Below the pieces are notes generated by a model, which was given only the letters and a program-made list of their open reading frames with translations, did not search any database and was not told where the DNA came from. Position numbers and translations under genes: made by a program. Below are positions 24,039-32,100 of a stretch of 34,040 nucleotides of DNA, in pieces. This DNA is from Gemmatimonadaceae bacterium (GTDB lineage: Bacteria > Gemmatimonadota > Gemmatimonadetes > Gemmatimonadales > Gemmatimonadaceae): positions 1 to 34,040 of the forward strand of contig JANWIF010000158.1 in assembly GCA_025450035.1 (NCBI GenBank), given 5' to 3'. Positions within the stretch are counted from its first letter, which is position 1. Each line of letters begins with the position of its first letter.

Positions 24039-27000
24039 CTAACCGAGGCAGCGTCGAGCCGCCGTGCGGGAGAAGCGCTGCGCGAAGTCGTACGTCTGAC
24101 CGCATTGCGAGGACCGAAGACGCGCGCTGAGTCGTTCGGCCAGGACCTGCACGTGCGGCTCTGCCAGCATGGTCAGGTGCGCGCCCGGCACCCGCTCCAC
24201 CTCCACGCCTCCCTGTGCCCACCGCGACCATCCGTAGTCGTCGGGGAGGTCGGGGTGCCAGACATGCTCGTCACTAGCCCGGAACAGCAGGACTCGCCCT
24301 GCGTACGGCCGCATCTCGAACTCGTCGACGGCGCGATAGAACGCCGTCACCACCGCATTGCGGGTGCTTGCCGGTTGATGATTCGTCGAACCGTGCTCAG
24401 ACGACCAGTGCCGGGACGCCGCGACAGCCTGACCGGCCACTCGCCTCACGTTTCGTGTCACATACAACGCGCGCTCGGCGTTCGACATCCTCGCGAAACG
24501 CTGCGCGCGGCGTGCGGCGGCCGCCAGGAAACCGGTTCGCGGGCACTTGTACGGATGTGCCTTGAGCCATCGGACAGCGTCCGACGGATAGCTGTCGAAG
24601 AGGGCGACGAGATCGACCATTGCTCCCGTATCGTGAAGAATGCGCGCCATCTCGAACGCCACGATGCCGCCGAACGACATGCCGGCGAGCCTGTAGGGTC
24701 CGTTGGGTTGTGCGTCGCGCAACTCGCGCACGTAGTATTCGGCCATCTCGTCGATCCGGTGGTGCAGCGGCTCTAGACGCTCGTGCCCCGGGGCTTGGAT
24801 GCCGTATACGGGAATGCTGGGATCCAGGCAGGAGAGCAAAGGTCGATACCGCAGCAAGTGGCCCCCCGCATTGTGCAGCAAGACGAGCGGAGGGTTGCTC
24901 CCGTTAGGCTGAAGTGCCACTAACGCCGTCATTGGTGGCCCGCCCTCACGTAGCAGGCGGGCGAGCGACGCGATGGTCGGCGCGCGAAACAGCGTCACCA
25001 GCGGCAGCGGCCGCCCGTACGTCTTGGCTATCTCGGCCAGCACGGTGGCGGCGAGCAGGGAGTGGCCGCCGAGGTCGAAGAAGTCGTCGTCGATGCCGAT
25101 CGGTCGCACGCGGAACACGCGCTCCCAGATGAGCGTGAGCTGCATCTCCAGCATGTCATGCGGTCGGTCGCCGGTCGCGGTCGCAGCATGCTCGGCGCCG
25201 GCCGCCGGCAGCGCGGCGCGGTCCACCTTCCCGTTAGGCGTGAGCGGCAGCGCGTCGAGTCGCACGATGACCGAAGGAATCATGTAGGCAGGAAGCGACC
25301 GGGCCAGGGCAGCGCGAAGTTCCTTGCCCAGGTCGGCGGCGCCGTCCGCGACGACGTAGGCGACGAGCCGCTTGTCGCCGGGTACGTCTTCGCGCACGAT
25401 GACGAGCGCTTCGTGAACACCCGGCTGGCAGCGGAGCGCGCCTTCGATCTCCTCGAGTTCGATGCGGAAGCCGCGGACCTTCACCTGGCGATCGCGGCGT
25501 CCGAGACAGTCGATGTCTCCCGTGGGGAGGTAGCGGGCATCGTCGCCGGTGCGATACATGCGCGCGCCGGCGATGCCGGCAAACGGGTCGGGCACGAAAC
25601 GCTCGGCCGAAAGATCCGGGCGGCCGAGGTAGCCCTGGGCCACGCCATCGCCCCCGATATAGAGCTCACCGATGACGCCCGCGGGCGCGAGCTCGCGGTG
25701 CCGATCCAGCACGTAGGTGCGCGTATTCCCGATGGGGCGGCCGATGGGGATGCGCACAGCGTTAGGCGGGACGGTGTCGATGCGGAACGTGGCGGCGAAG
25801 GTCGTCGTCTCGGTGGGCCCGTAGCCGTTCAGCAGCGCGCCGGGGGGCGCCGCCTCGAGCACGCGGCGCACGCTGGCGGGATCGAGCGCTTCGCCGCCCA
25901 CCATGAGGCATTTCAGCGCGCCGAACGCCGCCGGGTGCGCTGTCGCGACCTGATTGAACAGGGCCGCGGTGAGAAACATCACCGAGACGCGGCGCGCGCG
26001 CAGGGCCGTTGCGAACGCTTCCGGCGCGAGGAGCGTGTCGTGGTCGATGATCGTGAGGCGCGCACCATTGAGCAGCGCGCCCCAGATCTCGAACGTCGCG
26101 GCGTCGAACGAGACGCTCGACACGTGGGCCACGACATCGCCGGCGTCAACGGACACGTAGTTCGTGTCGCGCACGAGCCGGGTCACGGCGCGGTGGGGCA
26201 CGACGACGCCCTTGGGGCGGCCGGTGGAGCCGGATGTGTACATCACGTACGCGGGCGCATTTCCCGAAACGGCGGTGAGCGCACGTCGCGCCTCGCCGAC
26301 GGGTGCCATGCCTAACTGATGATGGGTAGCCGCGTGCAGGTCGAGCACTGGCCCGTCGAAGTGCAGCGGGTGCGCCATCGCGCGGGCGTCGGCGAGCAGC
26401 ACTCGCGCGCCGGCGTCGGCGAGCATGAACTCCGTTCGCTCACGGGGATAGTTAGGGTCGCGGGGCAGATACGCGCCGCCGGCGCGGAGTGTAGCGAGGA
26501 CGGCGATGACGAACTCCACCGAGCGCACCGTGGCGATGGCCACCGGCGTGCCGGGTTCCACGCCGAGCGCCGCCAACTGCACGGCGAGGGCGCTGGACCG
26601 CTCACGCAGGGCGGCGTAGGTGAGCCGTTCCGCACCGTGCTCGACGGCCACGGCATCGGGCGCGCGGAGCGCCTGCTCGTCGAACAGATCGTGCAGCGCA
26701 GCGTCGCGCGGATACGAGGAGCGCGTGTCGTTCCACTCCTCCAGCATGCACCGGCGTTCCGTACCGGAGAGAAGCGGAAGGCGCGAGATCGCGCGCTCCG
26801 GCTCCGCCACGGCCGCCCGCAGGAGCGTCTCGTACAGCACGGCGATCCGCTCGATGGCGTCGTCGTCGAACAGGTCCGCGGCGTACTCGATCACTCCGCG
26901 CAGCCCCTCCGGCGACTCCTGAATCTCGAGTTGGAGATCGAACTTCGCCGTGTCCGTCTCCAGAGGAAGCAGCTCGACCCTAACGTTAGGCAGGCACAGC

Positions 27001-28133
27001 GTGCTCTCGAGCGCGGGCTGCAGGGCGAGCATCACGCGGAACAGCGGCGTGTGGGCCGCATCGCGCGCCGGGCGAACGGCCGCCACCACGTGCTGGAAGG
27101 GCGCGGCGTGGTGCTCGTATACTTGGGCCGCGATCTCGCGTACCCGTCGCAGCAGAACACGGAACGATGGATCGTCGGCGAGCGGCGTGCGATAGACGAC
27201 CGTGTTCGCGAAGAAGCCCACCGCCCGCTCGAGCTCGGGCTGGTCGCGGCTGGCGATGGGCGCGCCGATGGCGATGTCGGTGTCGCCCGTTAGGCGGTGG
27301 AGCAGCGCGTCGAGGCCCGCCAGCAGCGTCATGAACAGCGAGGCGCCTTCCGATCGGCCAAGCTGTGCCAGCGCGCGGTGGAGCGCGGCGTCGATGGCGA
27401 AGCTGCGGGACGCGCCGCGGGTGGAGTCGGGCGGGCGGATACGGTCCGCGGGAAGGCCGAGATCGCCGGCGTCAGCGGACAGCGTGCGGGTCCAGAATTC
27501 GAGATGTCGCTCGAGCGAACCGCCGGCGAGCTCCTCACGCTGCCACACCGCGAAATCCGGATACTGAATCGCCACCGGCAGCAAACACGATGTGCGTCCC
27601 GAGGCGCGCGCGGTATAGACCGCCGAGAGCTCCTCGAAAATCACGCGCACCGACCAGCCGTCGGCGACGATGTGGTGCAGCGTGAACACGAACAGGTGCT
27701 CTTGCGCGTCGAGCTGGAGCAGCAGTGCCCGCACCAGCGGGCCGGTGGCGAGGTCGAATGGCGCGCGCGCGGCGGCGAGCGCGTGCCGCCAAGCCTCGCC
27801 CTCGCGCGTGTCGGGCGGCAGTCCGCGCAGATCCGCCTTACAATACTGGGGTGGGAGTGATTCGCTCACCATCTGCATGAGCTGTTCGCCGCGCCGGGCG
27901 AACGTCGTTCGCAACGCATCGTGGCGGCGCACTACCTCGTCTAACGCGCCCTGCAGCGCCGTTCCATCCAGCGGACCCGTAAGGCGGAACGCCAGCGCGC
28001 TGTTGTAGAGAGAGCTCTGAGGTTCGACCTGGTCGAGGAACCACAGACGCTCCTGTGCGTACGACGCCGGGAACGCAAACAGCGCGGCCTGGACGGGTAC
28101 TCCGGACGTGTTGTTTTCGTCCAGGCGCTGCAT
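24039..28133 (-). CDS. Nonribosomal peptide synthetase termination module (C-A-T-TE)
   Basis: A 1364-residue single module. Condensation domain (about 18-450): HHIVADG active site at 153-159, and FANTVVYRT near 308. Adenylation domain (about 470-980): A3 YTSGSTGRPKGV (632-643), A5 NGYGPTETT (769-777), A7 YRTGD (860-864) and the A10 lysine in NGKVD (K969). Its specificity residues read D677 A678 F681 F720 M744 G746 G770 T778 F779, similar to codes for branched aliphatic residues such as Val or Ile; this is a prediction. Carrier domain: LGGHSLL, phosphopantetheine Ser1025. Thioesterase: GMSFGG with Ser1153, Asp1180 and His1319 as likely triad. The ATG at 28133 is chosen because GAGGG lies six bases upstream; ATG 28154 and GTG 28166 are alternatives. 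It follows the carrier-activating enzyme gene by about 160 bases and should release the finished product. Confidence 0.95.
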   Translation of the reverse strand: MQRLDENNTSGVPVQAALFAFPASYAQERLWFLDQVEPQSSLYNSALAFRLTGPLDGTALQGALDEVVRRHDALRTTFARRGEQLMQMVSESLPPQYCKADLRGLPPDTREGEAWRHALAAARAPFDLATGPLVRALLLQLDAQEHLFVFTLHHIVADGWSVRVIFEELSAVYTARASGRTSCLLPVAIQYPDFAVWQREELAGGSLERHLEFWTRTLSADAGDLGLPADRIRPPDSTRGASRSFAIDAALHRALAQLGRSEGASLFMTLLAGLDALLHRLTGDTDIAIGAPIASRDQPELERAVGFFANTVVYRTPLADDPSFRVLLRRVREIAAQVYEHHAAPFQHVVAAVRPARDAAHTPLFRVMLALQPALESTLCLPNVRVELLPLETDTAKFDLQLEIQESPEGLRGVIEYAADLFDDDAIERIAVLYETLLRAAVAEPERAISRLPLLSGTERRCMLEEWNDTRSSYPRDAALHDLFDEQALRAPDAVAVEHGAERLTYAALRERSSALAVQLAALGVEPGTPVAIATVRSVEFVIAVLATLRAGGAYLPRDPNYPRERTEFMLADAGARVLLADARAMAHPLHFDGPVLDLHAATHHQLGMAPVGEARRALTAVSGNAPAYVMYTSGSTGRPKGVVVPHRAVTRLVRDTNYVSVDAGDVVAHVSSVSFDAATFEIWGALLNGARLTIIDHDTLLAPEAFATALRARRVSVMFLTAALFNQVATAHPAAFGALKCLMVGGEALDPASVRRVLEAAPPGALLNGYGPTETTTFAATFRIDTVPPNAVRIPIGRPIGNTRTYVLDRHRELAPAGVIGELYIGGDGVAQGYLGRPDLSAERFVPDPFAGIAGARMYRTGDDARYLPTGDIDCLGRRDRQVKVRGFRIELEEIEGALRCQPGVHEALVIVREDVPGDKRLVAYVVADGAADLGKELRAALARSLPAYMIPSVIVRLDALPLTPNGKVDRAALPAAGAEHAATATGDRPHDMLEMQLTLIWERVFRVRPIGIDDDFFDLGGHSLLAATVLAEIAKTYGRPLPLVTLFRAPTIASLARLLREGGPPMTALVALQPNGSNPPLVLLHNAGGHLLRYRPLLSCLDPSIPVYGIQAPGHERLEPLHHRIDEMAEYYVRELRDAQPNGPYRLAGMSFGGIVAFEMARILHDTGAMVDLVALFDSYPSDAVRWLKAHPYKCPRTGFLAAAARRAQRFARMSNAERALYVTRNVRRVAGQAVAASRHWSSEHGSTNHQPASTRNAVVTAFYRAVDEFEMRPYAGRVLLFRASDEHVWHPDLPDDYGWSRWAQGGVEVERVPGAHLTMLAEPHVQVLAERLSARLRSSQCGQTYDFAQRFSRTAARRCLG
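26979..26990. repeat. Head-to-head pair of the GTTAGG core (perfect 12-base palindrome)
   Basis: CCTAACGTTAGG lies inside the synthetase coding sequence. It joins two inverted copies of the motif that is repeated throughout the window (see findings). Confidence 0.8.
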
Positions 28134-28296
28134 GCGGACCCTCGTTTGCCGCATTCTCTGCGGCACGTAGTTATCGCGCGCTGATATTCCCCGCCGAACC
28201 GTCGCGGCGCGTGCCAGGACGACGATTAGCGGTGACTAATATGCCGCGCCGGGGAGGGCGCGCCAGATGCATCGATTGCCGGCGTGAATCGTTCTG

Positions 28297-28992
28297 TTAC
28301 AGCGCCGGCTGCACCTCACACCGGGCTCTAGCGTTAGGCGTGGCGACGGAGGCCAGATACCCTGGGGCGGCCGAGAACGTGTGCACCAGCCAGCGGCCAT
28401 CCGCCTCCGTATGGATCAGGGCGTCGTCCGGCGAGGCAGGCACGTCGAACGATTCGAGGGGGAGGGACAAGCCGCGCCCGGTTCCCTTCACCACGGCCTC
28501 CTTGCGCGTCCAGACCCGCAAGAACGCGGCGTGCATCTCGTGGGACGCGCACGCGGAGAGCGCCTCGCGCTCCGATAGCGAGAAGTAGGCGCGCGCGAGC
28601 GCCAGCGCGTCCGGAATCGGGCGCAACTGCTCCACATCGACGCCCACCTCGTGTTCGTACGAGATGGCGATCACGGCAAGGTCGACCGACCGGGACAGGT
28701 TGAAGCGCAACGCCGGTGCGTGAGCGACGTAAGGCTTCCCCCAGGGGCCCAGAGCGATGCTGATCTGCGCGGGCGACTGCTCCATCTCGCGGGCAAGCAA
28801 GCGCCTGAGCGAGGCGTGCCCGACCACGAAACGGTCGTGTTCGCTCGGTTGATGGAAGCGCTGCGCGCGCAGCTGCTCCTCCACCGATAGCGTCTGGTTG
28901 GCGAGGTCATCCGGCGGCGCGTCGAGCCGGACGGGCCAGACGCGGATGATGCTGCTGCGATGTGAGTCGGCGTGCATAGACAAGCGCGTCAT
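28297..28992 (-). CDS. 4'-phosphopantetheinyl transferase, Sfp type
   Basis: A 231-residue enzyme that attaches phosphopantetheine from coenzyme A to carrier-domain serines. Visible motifs: FNLSRS (97-102, Arg replacing the usual His of FNxSHS), VGVDVEQL (117-124; Asp119 and Glu121 for magnesium), FSLSERE (137-143) and WTRKEAVVKGTG (161-172; Lys164, Glu165, Lys169). Length matches Sfp-type enzymes (about 225-245). The ATG at 28992 gives a normal N-terminus; a second ATG at 28977 is possible, and the frame can be stretched to 29295 only by reading through the divergent regulatory region. It is the first gene of the minus-strand pair with the C-A-T-TE synthetase, so it should activate the carriers of this locus. 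Confidence 0.92.
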   Translation of the reverse strand: MTRLSMHADSHRSSIIRVWPVRLDAPPDDLANQTLSVEEQLRAQRFHQPSEHDRFVVGHASLRRLLAREMEQSPAQISIALGPWGKPYVAHAPALRFNLSRSVDLAVIAISYEHEVGVDVEQLRPIPDALALARAYFSLSEREALSACASHEMHAAFLRVWTRKEAVVKGTGRGLSLPLESFDVPASPDDALIHTEADGRWLVHTFSAAPGYLASVATPNARARCEVQPAL

Positions 28993-29154
28993 CTTATACG
29001 AGTGCTGCAAACGGTCAACCCCGGGCCTCGTCTTGCCTCCGAGTCCCGGCCGCGTCATCGTAGCGGCTCGGTTCTCGGCGCTCGCGACCAGATGAGTCCT
29101 CGGCCGCTCGATGCCGTCTGGAACAACGAATATTTCCCCGTCGGCCCATTCTTC

Positions 29155-29182
29155 GCCCCCCCCCCCTCCCCCCCCCCCCCCC
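29155..29182. repeat. C12-T-C15 tract directly before the synthetase start codon
   Basis: Twelve C (29155-29166), one T (29167) and fifteen C (29168-29182), then GAGCCC and the ATG at 29189. It lies in the 196-base divergent space between the transferase and the plus-strand synthetase. Homopolymers of this length are prone to slippage. A minus-one change would place the upstream ATG at 29110 in frame with the synthetase; at the present length it is out of frame and ends at a TGA soon after 29189. Confidence 0.85.
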
Positions 29183-29188
29183 GAGCCC

Positions 29189-32100
29189 ATGTCGTCGCAC
29201 CTGAGCTGCGTTCTGATTGGCACCGACTCGCTGCTGCTCGAATGCGCGGAGATGTGGCGCGAGCAGGGGCACGACGTGCGGGCGGTGCTCTCCACGGCCG
29301 ACGCGGTTGTACGTTGGGCATCCGCGCACGGCGTGCCCTGCGCGTCGCCGGACGCCGACCCGCCATCGGAGGTTGCGTCGGAACCCTTCGACTACCTGCT
29401 GAGCATCACGAACTTCACGCACAAGCCGCGAGACTTGCGCGTCACGCCGCGCGTGATGGCGATCAATTACCACGATGCGCCGCTGCCGAAATATGGCGGC
29501 TTCAACGTGACGGCGTGGGCGATCCTCAACGGCGAGCGTTCGTACGGGGTCACATGGCACGAATGGGGCGACCGGATCGATGCGGGCGACGTGCTGGTGC
29601 AGAGCCTGTTCGAGATCGCGCCGCGCGATACGTCGCTGACACTGAACGCGAAGTGCTACGAGGCGGCGCTGCACACGTTTCGCGTTCTCATCGACGGACT
29701 TGCCGCGGGTACTTTCGAGCGGCGCCCGCAGGAACCCGATCCGCACACGTACTACAGCCGCCACGCGCGTCCGCGGGCCGCCGCGACGCTGAGTTGGGAG
29801 CTCGACGCCGAAGTCCTCGACGCGCACGTGCGTGCACTCGACTTCGGGCCGTATCCGAATCCACTCGGCACTGCCAAGATGCTCGTCGGCGATTCGGTGC
29901 TGACCGTGGGGCGGCTGGAACTGGCGGGCACGCGCTCCGGGGAACCCTCCGGCACCATTGTGGCCGCGGGCATCGACGCGCTCCGCGTGGCGACCGGCAC
30001 GGTCGACGTTACGTTAGGCCGCCTAACGTCGCGGTCCGTCGAAGAGCAGCCGGTGACGGCGTGGCTGGAGCGCGCCGGACTTCACGCGGGCGACAGACTG
30101 TCGTCGCCGGACTTCGACATGACGCAGCGACTCGGTGCGCTCGATGGCGACCTCTGCGGACACGAGGAATACTGGGTGGAGCGGCTGGCCGATGCGGAGT
30201 GGCTGGAGGCGCCGCGAGTCACCGCCGCCATGGCGGTGGAGAACGATGCGACGATGCTCTCGCCGCCGGTACGTGTGCCCGCCGCGTTGCGCGGTGCGGA
30301 CCGTCTCGTGGCCGCCGGCGCGGCATTCCTGGCGCGAGCCACCGGCATGCTGCGTTTCGACGTGGGATTCTCCGAGCCGGCGCTGCGCGATCGCGTCGCG
30401 GGGCTGGAGCAGTGGTTTGCGAGTCACGTACCGCTCCGCGTGTCGGTCTCGCTCCAGCAGTCGCTCGCCTCGGTGGAGGAGTCCCTGGCGACGGAGCTGC
30501 AACGTGTGCGTGAGCACGGCACGTACGCGCGCGACGTGGTGCTTCGCCAGCCGGCGCTGCGCGCGCGGCGTGGAACGCGCGGGGAGCCGGCGGTGCTGGT
30601 GACGGTATGCGAGTCCGATGCCCACTATCGGCTACCGGATGGCGTCGCGGCCGCGTTGCTGATCGCGCCCGATGGCGCATCGTGGCGTTGGGCCGGTCGC
30701 GGAAACGCGGCCGACGCGATGGCCGGACAGTTCGCGGCGATGCTGCGCGACGCGGCGGCACAGCCGCGGGCGCCGATCGCGTCGCTGGCGCTCGTTGCGC
30801 CCGAGGAGCGCGCGCGACTGCTCCACGACTGGAACGACACGCGTGTCGCGCCCGGTTGGGCGGCGTGTATCCACGAGCAGATCGAGTCCCAAGCGCGCCG
30901 CACGCCCGATGCGCCGGCGGTAATCTGCGGCACGCGGTGCCACACGCATCGCGAGCTCGACGCGCGGTCGAACCAGCTCGCGCGACGGCTGCAGGCAGTG
31001 GGCGTGCGCCGGGATTCCCTCGTCGCGATCTGCATGGAACGCTCGACCGATCTCGTGGTCGCGCTGCTGGCGGTGCTCAAGGCGGGAGGTGCCTACCTGC
31101 CGCTCGATCCGGCGTATCCGCGTGCGCGACTCGCGTTCATGCTCGAGGACTCCGCTGCATCGGTGCTGCTCACCGACGACGCACTCACCGACCATCTTCC
31201 GCCGCACCAGGCGCGCGTGGTCCGCGTGGACGGAGAGTGGGAACAGATCGCCACCGAGAGCGCAGCGGCCGTGCAGGCCCAGGTCACGGGCGAGCACCTG
31301 GCCTACGTGATCTACACATCGGGCTCGACTGGCACGCCAAAGGGTGTGATGGTCGAGCATCGCAACGTGACGAATCTGTTCGCGGGGCTCGACGCCCGCG
31401 TGGGCGCTGCCGACGGCGGCGTGTGGCTCGCGGTCACGAGTTTGTCGTTCGATATCTCCGTGCTCGAGTTGTTGTGGACACTCGCCCGCGGGTTCACGGT
31501 GGTGGTGCACACCGGAGACCTGGCCGCAGCAGCGAGCGGTGCGGACGACACGAGCGGCTCGGCCGCGGATGCGAGTGGTGCGGAGATGGCGGTGAGCCTG
31601 TTCTATTTCGCCGCCGATGAAGCGGAGCGCGCGCACGACAAGTACCAGTTGCTGCTCGAGGGTGCGCGCTTCGCCGATCGCCACGGATTCACCGCTGTGT
31701 GGACGCCGGAGCGCCACCTGCACGCGTTCGGAGGACTGTACCCGAACCCGTCTGTCGTGAGCGCCGCGGTGGCCGCCGTCACCACGCGGATCGCGATCCG
31801 TGCGGGGAGTGTGGTGATGCCGCTGCACATGCCCATCCGGGTGGCCGAAGAGTGGGCGGTGGTGGACAATCTTTCGGGTGGGCGCGTGGGCATCGCCTTC
31901 GCCTCGGGGTGGCAGCCTAACGACTTCGTGCTGCGCCCTGAGGGGTTCGCGAACAGCAAGCAGGTGATGGGACAGGGCATCGACATCGTGCGGCGCCTGT
32001 GGCGCGGTGAAGCGGTGCGGTTCCCGAACGGCACGGGCGAAGAGGTGGAGGTGCGCACGTTCCCGCGCCCGGTGCAGGCCGATCTGCCGTTCTGGATCAC

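Noticed and set aside
25062-26315. Plus-strand 417-residue frame
   Set aside because: Antisense to the adenylation domain of the C-A-T-TE synthetase; no recognisable features.
28972-30513. Plus-strand 513-residue frame across the synthetase start
   Set aside because: Out of frame with the formyltransferase reading; Arg/Ala-rich with no motif, while the frame from 29189 shows catalytic residues and continues to the window end.
30632-31828. Minus-strand 398-residue frame
   Set aside because: Antisense to the plus-strand synthetase, covering its A1-A4 and early monooxygenase region; composition of a shadow frame.
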